A stretch of 64,000 nucleotides of DNA from Aurelia coerulea. Its lineage: Eukaryota; Cnidaria; Scyphozoa; Semaeostomeae; Ulmaridae. The stretch is from NCBI GenBank assembly GCA_039566865.1, contig CM076948.1:23199001-23263000 (forward strand). The letters are read 5' to 3'. Positions 11,955 to 22,090 of this stretch are shown piece after piece. The stretch's first letter is position 1; each line of letters starts with the position of its first letter. A program made the translations under genes and the position numbers. The notes under the pieces are model-generated. The model was not told the origin of the DNA. It did not search any database and was given only the letters and a program-made list of their open reading frames with translations.

Positions 11955-12530
11955 TCTACAATTTTCAAAATTCCAAAAATTCAACTTCAAAATCGTGCTG
12001 CAAGAGTAATAACAAATAGCAGCTTTGATGCCCCAAGCAGACCACTTATCCAAGAACTTGGATGGAGAACTTATAAGCTGTGAATCTAAAACAATGGTTT
12101 ACAAGTCCTTGCATGAGTTGGCTCCAGAATACCTGAGTAGCCTTTTCACCCGTAACTCGCTATGTGCTTCCCACAGCCTCCGTAATACTGAGACAGACCT
12201 GAGACTGCCCAAGAAAAAAACAGCAAATGGCCAAAAATGTTTTTCTTACAGAGGAGCAAAATTGTGGAATAGCCTCTCAGCTGAGTCTAAGCAGGCATCA
12301 TCACTAAGTAATTTTAAACACTCTATTTAGAGATGATTTGTTTTTATTTTCACTGGAATTTTTGTATTATTTTATGTAAATATGTATATTGCTGTAAATA
12401 GGGTTCTAAAATTATGGTTTTTAGTATCAAGTATTCATTGTAAATTATTATATTAATTAGAGGGCCCCTTGTAAATCAACTCTGTTGTCAAGGGCAACCC
12501 TACAAATGAACTGAATGAATTGGATTTGCT
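11955..12530 (+). pseudogene. L2/CR1-type LINE 3' end, frameshifted
   Basis: Reading starts at IQLQNRAARVITNSSFDAP and GWRTYKL, shifts frame near 12080, and continues LHELAPEYLSSLF to RGAKLWNSLSAESKQASSL before a TAG near 12330. RAARVI...A.LWN.L is the conserved C-terminal tail of L2/CR1-like RT proteins. The 3'UTR ends GGGCCCCTTG..AAGGGCAACCCT, shared with the fragment at 0.8-1.0 kb. It lies in SCCPDH intron 1. Confidence 0.75.
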
Positions 12531-12573
12531 AAAATCAAATTTTTCACTTTATAAATAGATTTTCACCTTCTAA

Positions 12574-13111
12574 GGGATCAGTCATATATAACTTTGGGTA
12601 CCGGGGCGGGCTAGAATTGCTAAGCTAGCTAAAAGTTTTAAACCCCTTCCAATTATCCCAAAAAAATTTCGAGCCCAATTGAAAATTAGGAAAAGATTTC
12701 ATACCCTACGACTGGCCATCTATCAAACTATTTTCTGATAACCACATCACAGAAGTTCTGTTTTGTAAAAGAGATAAAAAAGACGAAAGGCAATGCTATT
12801 TTAACTTAATGAAGTACTACCTTGGAAGGCCAGTGAGCTGGAATTTTATACAAATATAATGGGGTACAATGGATGATTTGAAGGCCCTCATTAAGAAGCT
12901 AGCTAGAGTTGCAGTTGTGCGAGGATATGGTATTCCATAGGCCTTATCGTGTCATTGAAGAAATTTTCTGGAGAATCTACCATTAAAGTTTTCGTACCCC
13001 CTCTAAAATTTCCAAAAGAAGATTCAAACCCCCCAATTTTCCTTGGAATAGTTTCATACCCCCACCAATTCTAACCCACCCCGGTACCCAGAGTTATAAA
13101 TGACTAAACCC
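12574..13111. mobile_element. PIF/Harbinger-like MITE with TAA duplication, second family
   Basis: Left end GGGATCAGTCATATATAACT and right end (inverse) GGGTTTAGTCATTTATAACT. Both continue into GGGTACCGGGGCGGG/GGGTACCGGGGTGGG and a mirrored AGAATT. TAA flanks at 12571-12573 and 13112-13114. No ORF. Confidence 0.75.
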
Positions 13112-13480
13112 TAACAATGCTTTGATCGACATTTTGGTTTCATGAATCAATCTTAGAAAATCATAAAGATTTAAAAAAAGGTGATTTTCTTATTTTTTCT
13201 TGCACCCATCCATCCCAGTTGGTCTTGAATAATTATGGCGTCATATCTACTTTTAGAATGTTTTTTGTGAAAAATGATAGATCATAAGCACTGCTACCTG
13301 CGTGGTAATTTTCACCTTCATAAGTAAAGGAATGACGATTTTAGAGAGGGGGACTGAATGAGCCCCCTCCCCCAGTGTTCTAGTAGCTCAAAAAGCCCAG
13401 TCTGCATAGAGTTAAAGGGGCGGGCCACACGACATGTGGTATCAATATTAATTATTATGGCCTAAATTCGTTTGCCTTAC

Positions 13481-13652
13481 CTATTTCTGTTTTGATATTG
13501 CTCAGTACTTTTTCAAGTTTTTGCGATGATCTTCCTGCAACTGCCCATGTCTTTCCATCTTCTTTGGATGTCTTTGATACTTCCAATGCGACATATTGTC
13601 CCGTGAATCCACTTGCACCAAATACAATCAAATCGTACTCTCTGTCCGCCAT
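13481..13652 (-). CDS. SCCPDH: SCCPDH exon 1: N-terminus of saccharopine dehydrogenase-like oxidoreductase
   Basis: The start codon is at 13652-13650, and the exon ends at donor GTAAGG after 57 codons plus one base. The N-terminus MADREYDLIVFGASGFTGQY carries the Rossmann dinucleotide-binding signature GASGFTG (GxxGxxG) in residues 11-17, then TWAVAGRSSQKLEKVL, the family's WAVAGRS.EKL motif. SCCPDH-family proteins are membrane- or lipid-droplet-associated putative oxidoreductases. The name comes from similarity to saccharopine dehydrogenase, and the animal substrate is unknown. This Met was chosen because it directly precedes the conserved fold and sits in CAAGATGGCGGA. An upstream in-frame ATG exists but gives a non-conserved leader. 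The six exons together give ~220 residues in perfect phase. Confidence 0.95.
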
Positions 13653-13657
13653 CTTGT
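13645..13657 (-). promoter_or_regulatory. TISU/YY1-like start-codon element of SCCPDH
   Basis: On the minus strand the start context reads ACAAGATGGCGGAC, close to the TISU consensus SAASATGGCGGC. That element doubles as a YY1 site and a scanning-free start for very short 5'UTRs. The function here is inferred from the match only. Confidence 0.45.
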
Positions 13658-13748
13658 TACAGAATGCAATGCAACGAAGTACTTTGTGTATGCCCGATGT
13701 ATGCACACCAAGTTAAAGTGATTAAACACATATTTTGTAAGACAAAAA

Positions 13749-14545
13749 CGTTGTATCACTTGCTTTTGATTGACACCGTAATTCAAAGCGATTAGCGATC
13801 ACAGACAAAGGAATTTCCCTCAACCAGTAATTCAAAAGAAACAAAGCCGCAAAAGCTTCTCTGAAACCCAGGTAGCTAGCTCCCTCGTTGTGCATTCCAG
13901 AAATTGTTTTCAAGAGCAAATATGAGCATATATCGAAAGGAGAAGAAGGATATATATCTACACATCTACCTCAGGCATTAAATTTGTTTGCTTCAAAAGC
14001 CGATTGGCAGGCGATTCAATTCTTTTATTTTTTGGGTGTAATAAAAACACTTACTGCTCAGCTTCTGAACCAAATAAATAAAATGCTCGAGGTAGATGTG
14101 TAGATATATCCCTATTCTTTCGATATGTGCTCAATTTCTGAAATGCATAACGAGCGTGCTAGCTACCTGGGTTTCAGAGAAACCTTTGCGGCTTTGCTTG
14201 TTCTGAATTACTGGTTGAGGTGAGGTAAGTCCCCTTGTCTGCGATCGCTGTCTGCGCTGCGACCAATTAAGCGCAGATGTGAAACGTGCACCCTCCCTAG
14301 AGGCTAAACAAGAAATTGTAGAGAGTTTTTTGTTTTTGTGTTATCTTTATTTTACTTAATTTCGGGACATTTCTGTTTAGTTTTATTGTTTGTCAATTTT
14401 TACTATTTTTGCACGGCCCCTGCAATGCAGTCTCTGCATGCTGACGGGGCTACCGTGGTTAAACAATCAAAAATGGAAAGAAAATGAAATGAAAAATTGC
14501 TAATCGTTTTGAATTCAGGTGTCAACAAAAGCAACTCATGCTATA
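13749..14545. mobile_element. Long fold-back element F1, copy a (interrupted)
   Basis: Left arm GATTGACACC, then AATTCAAAGCGATTAGCGAT; the right arm ends with the inverse GCTAATCGTTTTGAATTC and GGTGTCAA (about 14503-14530). In between, ACCCAGGTAGCTAGC and GCTAGCTACCTGGGT mirror each other around an AAATAAATAAAATGC centre. The right arm is split by an insertion at 14257-14498. Related copies are at 16.1, 23.7, 50.9 and 63.2 kb. Confidence 0.7.
14257..14498 (+). mobile_element. Probable SINE or LINE 3' end inserted in F1 copy a
   Basis: The insertion interrupts the F1 arm between GCGATCGCT and GCTAATCG. It ends in an A-rich run (about 14465-14498), preceded by GACGGGGCTACCGTGG. The boundary is inferred from the intact arms of other F1 copies. 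There is no coding sequence, so its class is uncertain. Confidence 0.45.
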
Positions 14546-14747
14546 CTATAGTAGCACCTAAATCCAGGCATGTCCTTACTTGCTTTGTTGTTTACTCTGC
14601 TGTGCAAGTAAAAATAAATTGACACGAAGAAACATGAACTGAAAGTAAGCATTCGTGATAGAATGGCAAAAAAATAAACTAGAGATTATACTAGAGATTT
14701 TAGCTAATAACGATTAAGTCACACATCTTTGAAATCGGATTGTGGCC

Positions 14748-15124
14748 CCGGGGGGGGGGGGGAGGGAGTTCTTCCATAGTAAAGTTACCTGGGGATGTGA
14801 CGCGAGCAAGGGTATACTTTTTCCGACTTCTAGTCTAGCCAATGGTATACCTTTTTGCAATTTTGTTCTAGCCACAGTCTAGCCAAGGCCCCAAGGGTAT
14901 CATATTTGGTAATATTGGTCTAGGGAACGGTCATGTCATCATATTATTGGTACCAAGGGAATCATATTTGACAATGGTGCAGGGAATGAAATGATCAAAA
15001 TTGGTTTAGCCAAGGGTACCAATTTCGTAAAATTAGTCTAGCCAACGGTACCATTCTGAATATGCTCGCGGCAGACCCCTACCCAAAAGTTAGCCAAGAA
15101 CCCCCCTAGCCTGTCCCCCCCGTG
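14748..15124. mobile_element. G-rich element flanked by 8-bp direct repeats, internal ~30-bp repeats
   Basis: TTGTGGCC occurs at 14740-14747 and 15125-15132. The interior starts with a 12-G run and ends CCTGTCCCCCCCG. Between them, the phrase TCTAGCCAAGGGTA(C/T)C with ATTTGGTAA recurs imperfectly about seven times. Its class is unclear; the 8-bp duplication would fit a hAT-type element. Confidence 0.45.
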
Positions 15125-15132
15125 TTGTGGCC

Positions 15133-15853
15133 TATCAAATTTTGACAGAAAGGTGGATAGCTTTTGTTTTGGTGCAACCTTTCGGTGTCAAGTTTTTAGT
15201 CAACTCAACTTGTTATCTCTGACGTTTTGATCTGTAGTCTTTTCGATAAACTGTGTCCAACATTTGCAATTGATGATGATAAAGATTGCTAGGCGCTAAT
15301 CAACGAAACGCTTGAAACAAGGTTATCATATTTTTGCGTTTATGTTTTAGATCTTATGCTTTGCAAGTATTTTCTTTCGTCAAAAACAACTGTTTTTGGT
15401 CAATCGCCAAAAAGTGGCACATCAGAAAATTGTTTTATGACAGGGTTAAAGTTTTTAAAGTATTCAGAAACATCCTCAGAAATACTCGGAAACTTTCAGA
15501 CAAATCCAAAGCAAACAATTATATATGAAATTTCAAGAAATGTGTCTGTAGCAATTGGGTAGCACATTTTAAGAATCTTGCTTCGAAGGAAAAAGAAACA
15601 AATCAGGAAAAATTGGTTTGGTATAATTTTTCCTGATTTGGTATCAAAACAATTAAAACGTGGCTACATGCGTGGAAAGTCAGGAAAATTTCTCTTGAGC
15701 ACTCTGCGAGCCAATGCGAGTTCTTGTAGATACATATATTTTAGACTTGTGAAATTTCAGCATTGGGTCAAATTCTTTACGCTTATCTTAAAAAATAAGG
15801 TGTAGTACTAACGATCCTTATAAAACAAGAGAATTTTGAAAATATCTGTCCTC
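15133..15853. other. No supportable feature
   Basis: Unique-looking intergenic DNA. The open frames are short and unlike any family I know. Confidence 0.35.
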
Positions 15854-16052
15854 CAGGGGTGGCGCCAGAAATCTTCCGACAGGGGGGCTGGAACTTCCGA
15901 CAGGGGGGCTAAAATGGCTAGAAAATGCAGTTTTCGTACGTTATTTTGCCAAATTTCCTCCGACAATAACCCAAAATTTCCTCCGACGGGGGGGCTAGAT
16001 GCTTCCGACGGGGGGCTGTAGCCCCCCTAGCCCTCCCCTGGCGCCACCCCTG
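15854..16052. mobile_element. hAT-like MITE with exact 8-bp target duplication
   Basis: Ends CAGGGGTGGCGCCAG and CTGGCGCCACCCCTG are flanked by CTGTCCTC at 15846-15853 and 16053-16060. 8-bp duplications with CA(G)GGG termini are typical of hAT elements. At 199 bp it has no coding capacity. The interior repeats CTTCCGAC(A/G)GGGGGGCT four times. Confidence 0.88.
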
Positions 16053-16104
16053 CTGTCCTCTTGAATTCGGAAACTTCTCCAATAAACAAGGGCAGATTTT
16101 GTAC

Positions 16105-16558
16105 TACGATAGTTCAGTTGTTTTTGATTGACACCTCGAGTCAAAGCGATTAGCGACTAGGGAAATGCTTAAAACAAACAAAGCCGCTAAAGTTGAGCTG
16201 AAACCAGTATGGCAAACTCTCGCCTTGTGCAAGCGAAAGTTGGTTTCTACGAAAAGTTATGTGCTTATAACGAAAGAAGAAGGGTAAATCAAAAGATCTG
16301 CCTGACGGATTTTGTTATGCAATGCGAGAATTGTAATGCCTGCTGCTCGGCTCCTGGATTAAATAAATAAAATCCGCCAGACAGAACTTTAGATTTACCC
16401 TTCTTCTTTCGTAACAAGCACCTAACTTCTCTTAAAAACCACCTTTCACGTGCACAAGGCGAGAGTTTTCCGGTTTCGGGCAACTTTGCGGCTTTGTTTG
16501 TTTTGGTGTCATTGAGTCAACTGATGTGTCAATTAAAGTAACTGATGCTATTGTATTA
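16105..16558. mobile_element. Long fold-back element F1, copy b
   Basis: The left arm GATTGACACCTCGAGTCAAA mirrors the right-end ACTGATGTGTCAATTAAAG. Inner arms GTGCTTATAACGAAAGAAGA and TCTTCTTTCGTAACAAGCAC face each other around AAATAAATAAAATCC. Confidence 0.75.
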
Positions 16559-17004
16559 CAAAATCTGCCCTTGTTTCTCTGACACAGAAAGAGACGAAAT
16601 AGCACTACAAGTTTTTGCGTGTATTCTACTCAGCTTCGATATGTATCGTTTATGCATGACAATTTTGACAAATTTAACAAAACTCGAATCAAATTCACTC
16701 ACAAACAAAATAATATGTTCTAATCAAACGAAATCAAACGAAAACTTGCACGTGACTGCGTATAAACATGTTTCTAGATTTACAATTTGTTACTCCTTAA
16801 TCTTCCAAATTACATGTTATTCCTACTGTATGATACAACAAAACGCAAATACTCTGCTTGGCAAATGGGTAGTGTTTATGTGTTTCAGTTTGGTTTGGTC
16901 ACTCCAGAAGCTGCGATTTCCAAAGAGCTCAATGCCTCACTGAAAATGGTAACTTCACCTTTTTCCAACTTTTTCAAACAAAGAGAAATCATCAGAATTG
17001 AGAA

Positions 17005-17445
17005 TAGGTTCAAAATCTTTAAAAAGGTTGGTGTAAAATTATACAACTTCTTTCTTTGAACTGAATAACTTGAAAGAAACTTTTAGCTACTTTGCTATAA
17101 TTCTACTCTTGAACTTTTCTGAATTTTCGATATTTTCAGAATTAGGTAGAGGAAACTTTTGAAAAAAACTTTAAAAACCATCCAATTAAACATTTTTGAG
17201 AGGAGAATAATTTCACAGAAAACTATCGTTTACGTATTTTGGCAGCTTACAATTTAGAACTTTGATGATGTCACATCCTCAAATGAGTTAAAATATGAAA
17301 TATGCCGTAATTTCGAAAAAAATGTTGAAGATTTCAGAAAAATTCAATGGTAGAATTATAGCAAAGTAGCTAAAATTTCTTTTGAGCCATTCAGTTGAAA
17401 AAATAGGTCATAGAATTTTACATTGACCTTTTTAAAGATTTGGAA
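17005..17445. mobile_element. Fold-back element F3 (full)
   Basis: AATCTTTAAAAAGGTTGGTG at the left mirrors GACCTTTTTAAAGATT at the right. Inside, TAGCTACTTTGCTATAATTC mirrors GAATTATAGCAAAGTAGCTA. Half copies are at 4.2 and 63.0 kb. Confidence 0.75.
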
Positions 17446-17836
17446 TCTATGTTTCCCAGTGGTATTCTTTGGGTATTGCACTACAGAATGTGGCTCAAAA
17501 TTCAATTACTTAAGAACTGCACATAAACCATCCCCTCTGTCTAACGCAAAGCCTAGTGCTACATAGTCATGCCTAAGTGTCACAACATTACGAAAAAATG
17601 TACAGTTAGAAAAATATCTACACATATGTTAAGACACAACACCAAAAATGTTTCTACATGTTCTCCAAACAATTCAATTTAAGAAGTTTCCAACACAAAA
17701 ATCCAAGAAATTACAATATAGACAATTAGGCTTACGATGGTGTTGAGGAACCCTCTACAAAGATCCTTTGCAGTATTGAAGAAAACTAGCCAATCAAATC
17801 AATGAAAAATTGAATGCAACACAAAGCATCCACTAA

Positions 17837-18180
17837 GGGGTCAGTCATATATTGATGTCATCCTCGCTTAGCGTCATCTCAACATTAATGGGTGGGGGGG
17901 GGGGGGGTCAACAGCCATGACGCTAAAAGAAATTGCTTTACATCGATTTTCATATCACAATTATAAAGTGAGGGAATGTCCTGAGAAGAAAATACCTTAC
18001 AGAAGAGCCTTTTCCAGCACCAGCTCCAGTTTTTCAAATGGCCCTGATCACATTTCTAGCGATTGCTAGGCCGATTTTTCAGTTTTTCATCAACCGATGC
18101 TAAGGGTGGGGGGGGGGGGGTCTGAAAGTTAGCGTTGAAATGATGCTAAGCGGGGACGAAATCGATATATGACTGACCTC
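17837..18180. mobile_element. PIF/Harbinger-like MITE related to the 12.6-kb element
   Basis: Ends GGGGTCAGTCATATAT and ATATATGACTGACCTC are flanked by TAA (left) and TAC (right). A subterminal GCTTAGCG..AT and AT..GCTAAGCG pair is also inverted. Both arms carry long G runs (about 17891-17907 and 18108-18120). The terminus GGGGTCAGTCAT links it to the MITE at 12574. Confidence 0.65.
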
Positions 18181-18653
18181 TACATTTGGAACAGCTGTTA
18201 TTCCTTTGTTAAAATGAGGAACAAACTTCAAATAATAAAACCACATTTGAAATATTTAATGAATTGCTATGACAATTGTAAGATCGGGTCTTAGGAACTA
18301 GGGTAGCTTTTGGTCATGAATACTGAATTAAATCTTAAAAATTCATCTTGATATAAGTTGTAGAAATTTTGGCTGCACACATTCATTAATTCAAATTGAA
18401 TTGTTTGATCTCATTTGCTTTGGTAGGTCGGACAAATTTAATGCACAGCCAAAAATCAAGCAGTGTTTAAAATGATAATGAAAACACATTTTCAATGTTA
18501 GTTTCAGATAAAATACTTTGCACACTCCATCAGATTGCAAAGTTCCCCTTTTGTGACCTATCTTAAGCTAAATTAACACTTGAGGCATTGTTCTTAATGC
18601 ATTCAGAATAACAATGAAGAGCTGCAATGCAACCAAATTGGATGCATGCTGCT

Positions 18654-18762
18654 TCACACCATCAACTCATCCCTAGTGTGAATTCTGCTTTGGAAGGTCT
18701 CTGGAGTAAACTTCTGTAATTCAAACTTGGATGGTTTTGCAGCTGCGGCTTTACACGAATTC
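18654..18762 (-). CDS. Possible terminal exon of an unidentified minus-strand gene
   Basis: A good acceptor (CCCATGTTTTCAG) is followed by an open frame NSCKAAAAKPSKFELQKF, then TPETFQSRIHTRDELMV and TGA. The peptide looks coding (charged, no low complexity). A second frame is also open for ~32 codons, so the phase is uncertain. It could be the 3' exon of the Ser/Arg-rich gene 0.9 kb upstream, but I found no matching donor there. Confidence 0.3.
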
Positions 18763-19584
18763 CTGAAAACATGGGCTCCAAAATAAATCTGTCTACATGA
18801 AAAGAACCCATGCAATGCAAAGTAAACGAGGATTTTCATACGAAATGGGGACACGATATCGTGTTGGTCTTGCAAACCATAAATCTATCCTCAGACGAGA
18901 CAACAATAGAAAGATAATTTGATCCTTTTCTTGAAAAACAAATATTCTGTTGATGCCCAAAGATAATGTCCTGCACAGATGATATCGTGCCTGCTGGAAA
19001 TGCGAGATTTCCAGGGGTCAACCAAAGACAGTAGTTTCAACAGCTATTTCGTATTATTTCTGCATAATAATAACTTCAGGGTTGATAGCTGATGATGTGG
19101 AACATCGTTGAGCTTCTTCTCTTGAATATTCGACGCACAATAAATTCGCGCTTGATAACTGGGTGATGATTGGGCTGTTTGCAAATCGTTTTCAAAACAA
19201 TGGCTGTTTATATTGACACTCATCATAACTTTGTCCAGACATTTTTTCAGACATAAAACATGATGTTGCCAGGACGGAAAGAAAACATTATTGCGAGCTG
19301 TAACAAGTGTGTATAAATATTCTGTGGCTGTAAACTGAAGATTGCAGGAAAATGTTTTGCACACTGTTTGCAGCTATACCACAGAATAAATATATTGTGG
19401 CTGTCGCGGAAAGATTGCAGGAAGCAGGAAAATCTTTCGCGAACATGTTTACCAGTCGCAAATAACCAAGACACAACATCGCGACAGGACTAAATTGTAT
19501 TACCAAACAGAACTATTGTGAGCTGCCGCTGTGTTGTGGCCTATGGCCTCCTAAATCTGCAACCAAAAAACAAAAGGTCTCCGT
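18763..19584. other. No supportable feature
   Basis: AT-rich intergenic or intronic DNA. Several overlapping open frames on the minus strand lack conserved motifs or splice logic. Confidence 0.35.
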
Positions 19585-20114
19585 TATTTAGACAACTTTC
19601 GTTCCTTCTCGAACACTTTCCGTCGCTTTTTTCGATTCTCTTCCGAAACACTGTTTAATTTTCCTTGATTTAATGCCATTTCCATGTGCCTGGATTGTAA
19701 ATCTTCGGCATCAACGTCATTATTATTAATGAGATCTCGGAACTCTCCACTCGATAACGAAGCTGATAACCTTCCTTGATGCGCCATGTGATCAGATTCT
19801 CGACAACTCCGCGAGGAACTTCGACTGCCTAAATTCAAGTCAAGGCTTCGCTGCTTTGATACATACAAACTACCTCCTTCGATCATACTATGTCTGTGGT
19901 ATTTATGTGAAATATCATTACTCAAGCTTTCAAATCGATGTCGAAAAACGATGGATCGATTTTCCCTGCTTGTTGTGATGCCTCCAGACGAAGATCGCCT
20001 TTCTCTTCTTTGACTTAGGCCACCATCACAACTGAACTGCTCCTTTAACATGTTGAAGTATTTGTCGACATCAGGACTCATCTGTCGCGAACTTCGATCT
20101 TTGCTTGCAGTCAT
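19585..20114 (-). CDS. Hypothetical Ser/Arg-rich protein, 176 residues
   Basis: One uninterrupted frame from ATG (20114) to TAA. It starts MTASKDRSSRQMSPDVDKYF, has NMLKEQFSCDGGLSQRRERR, several RSSS/SRS runs in the middle, and a basic tail RKKRRKVFEKERKLSK that could act as a nuclear localisation signal. There is no signal peptide, membrane helix or domain I recognise; it is probably largely disordered. It may be a single-exon gene or the first coding exon of a longer one. A donor-like GTTTGGTAAGC lies 75 bp upstream and an acceptor-like GGTTGCAG just after the stop. The region upstream (20250-20360) has several CACGTG boxes. Confidence 0.5.
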
Positions 20115-20249
20115 TCTTTAATAGATATGATTATGGATTGGTCGAAATGGTTTTTTGTTGCCGTTTCATAACCAGTTGCAAGAGCTTACCAAACTGACCA
20201 CGGAGAGAGCAACTTTGTCAATACACAGCACGATTCCCAAAATAAACTT

Positions 20250-20362
20250 GTTTTCGTCACATGACTGATTTTAATCACGTGACTAGGATCCGCCCATTCC
20301 ACGACCACGATTGTAGGGTCACGTGATAGAAAAACCACGTGATAATGCTCCACGTGATCATG
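20250..20362. promoter_or_regulatory. Cluster of CACGTG E-boxes upstream of the 176-residue ORF
   Basis: Within about 110 bp there are ATCACGTGAC, GGTCACGTGAT, ACCACGTGAT and CCACGTGATC, plus one TCACATGAC. CACGTG is the core bound by MITF/TFE, USF and MYC-type bHLH-zip factors. GTCACGTGA resembles the lysosomal CLEAR motif. It lies 135-250 bp 5' of the ATG at 20114. Promoter function is inferred. Confidence 0.45.
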
Positions 20363-20490
20363 CTTGCAGACGCTAGGCAGGTGCAAGGAGGGTGATTTTG
20401 GATTCAATTTTTCCAGAAAAAGTTGCAAACTGTTTTGACTACTGTGCTCTGCACTGATAACCTCACCAAACACCTCCTCCGAGGGAAGGT

Positions 20491-20609
20491 AGCCTGCGTG
20501 CAGACTCTACAGTCAGTCAGTGCGGAGGAGGGAAAAGGAGAAGGAAGCTCCTTCCTTCTCCATTTCCCTCCTCCGCACTGACTGACTGAAGAGTCTGCAC
20601 GCAGGCTAA
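20491..20609. mobile_element. Near-perfect palindrome MITE (TAGCCTGCGTGCAGAC)
   Basis: TAGCCTGCGTGCAGACTCT at the left is mirrored by AGAGTCTGCACGCAGGCTA at the right. The arms are about 58 bp, with GGAGGAGGGAAAAGGAGAAGG inverted almost without mismatch around AAGCTCC. A solo half-copy lies at 55639-55683. The high arm identity suggests recent origin or gene conversion. Confidence 0.85.
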
Positions 20610-20617
20610 GGGAAGGG

Positions 20618-20858
20618 GGGGGGGTTTCTTAGTATATTTTGGGATGTGCACTCCTTTCCGGGTAATGTTTTCACCTCTATTTTCTACCGCCGGGTATCAA
20701 ATTAAAGAACGAAATTTTTTTGAAGCCGGATGTCAGAAGTGTTATTTCATTGTTTTTCGGCTATCATCTCGAGGGAACAGTTTTAAAGCAGGGTGAAAAA
20801 TTTTTCTTGGAGTGCACACCCCAGTACAATTGAAAGTCAAGTACCCCCCCCCCCCAGG
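20618..20858. repeat. Dispersed repeat G, copy 1 (CCGGGTATC family)
   Basis: A G-run end, then TTCTTAGTA, ATTTTG, GCACTCCTTTCCGGGTA, GCCGGGTATCAA, TTCTTGGAGTGCACA, GTCAAGTACCC and a C-run end. The same ordered words occur at 61995-62292. Opposite G/C-run ends suggest a MITE. Confidence 0.75.
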
Positions 20859-20934
20859 CACCTCCCTAAACGGATGAATCTTTCTTTGATACGGGCCAAA
20901 TCCTAAATCACTTTTGTTGCAGACCTTTTTGCTC

Positions 20935-20994
20935 CAACCTCGTCCCGAGGACATTCTGTCCTACAACATGACAAGATAACCTGGGGACGAGGTT
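20935..20994. mobile_element. Miniature fold-back, CCTCGTCCC family, copy 1
   Basis: CAACCTCGTCCC at the left and GGGGACGAGGTTTG at the right, ~60 bp apart. Other copies are at 29731-29793 and 59190-59238. Confidence 0.75.
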
Positions 20995-21676
20995 TGCGCT
21001 TGTACAGGATTGCAGTCTGCAAAGGCACCAACATTTGATTGGCTTAGAAGTTTGATAGGTTTTAGTGGACTTGGCCAACCACATAACGTATAAATTGCAA
21101 TGAATGCAAATTTAGGCCCATTGCCGCATTATTGTGTTCCTAACCACTAATTTTTGTAGAGAGGGGTGCCCCAGCCCCAAAAAATCCCCCCGTTTGATCA
21201 AGGGGTTTGATTGATGCTATTAACGTATGAGGACCAGGCTCCCAAAAGGTTTCTTATCAGCCTGATCACTTTGATAGCGTTGTTGTAATTTCCTGGAACA
21301 GTCAACTGCCTTTCTTATTTTGTGTTTGTTTGTGCCTTTCTCAATGGTTGATATAAAAATTAGCATGCCTGATATTCTTTTCAAGAAAATTCACAAGAAA
21401 ACCGCAACATTGAGAAAATCATGAGCTTTTATCAAAAAAGAGTAGACACAGTTCATATAGGCCAAACCCATCATAAAAAGTCTGTTGAACAAGTATCCTC
21501 TTTTTTGGCAACCAAGAAAACTGATGCGAAAAACAATCCGTTGCGTAACGAATCCAGTATCGTGTAACTGGGGCCTAATAGCAGGTGTACATCCCCTGGT
21601 GCTCAATGTATGAAATAGACCCCTCGGGAAGCTCTACTTCAACGTTGCTGATATTTCTTGTTTGGTCCCTTGCAAG
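20995..21676. other. No supportable feature
   Basis: No repeat or exon is certain. It may hold 5' introns of the plus-strand gene whose last exons follow. Confidence 0.3.
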
Positions 21677-21838
21677 GAGACTGAACTTTTAAAACTACAA
21701 CTCATTAGGGCATTGTGTAGCAAGTATATAGACAGTTCGAAATCAAGTTTGATAATGGAAGCATTCACAAAGTCATTTGAATCAGCTTTCACAAAAAATC
21801 CAGGCAAGAAAATCAAGGTTTATTGCTTAACTGCAGAG
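21677..21838 (+). CDS. Penultimate exon of an unidentified gene
   Basis: After acceptor GGTCCCTTGCAAG the frame reads ETELLKLQLIRALCSKYIDS, then SKSSLIMEAFTKSFESAFTK and NPGKKIK. There are two possible donors, both phase 0: AAG/GTTTAT at 21817 or GAG/GTGTTT at 21838 (adding VYCLTAE). The sequence is helical and charged; I do not know the family. Joining to the exon at 22046 keeps the frame and gives a plausible C-terminus. The 5' exons were not identified. Confidence 0.42.
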
Positions 21839-22045
21839 GTGTTTCTGTAAAAACATAATAATAACACTCTTAGAATTTTAACAGCATGAATATGTAACTA
21901 TTAGGAAAGCTAGATATTAGAACATCTAAGTGGCAGATAAAGGGCGGTTTAAGCCAGGAAGAGCCGAGGAAATGTTGGCAAATCTCTCTGATATCTCACC
22001 ACTGTAAATCAGTTATCATAAAGTTTCTGCGTCATTTCTTTTTAG

Positions 22046-22090
22046 AGTTTAGAAGCTTTACTGCAGAAAATCGTTTCAGAAACACAATAA
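22046..22090 (+). CDS. Terminal exon of the same unidentified gene
   Basis: Acceptor CATTTCTTTTTAG, then SLEALLQKIVSETQ and TAA. Phase 0 matches either donor of the preceding exon. The amphipathic helical character continues. Confidence 0.42.
   Translation, partial: SLEALLQKIVSETQ

Noticed and set aside
13722..14103. Open frames of 60-71 codons on both strands
   Set aside because: The same peptides recur wherever the F1 fold-back occurs; they are by-products of that repeat.
20186..20473. 95-codon open frame on the minus strand
   Set aside because: It is made of the E-box cluster (repeated CACGTGAT), has no motif, and ends at a donor-like GGTAAGC; better read as promoter/5'UTR.
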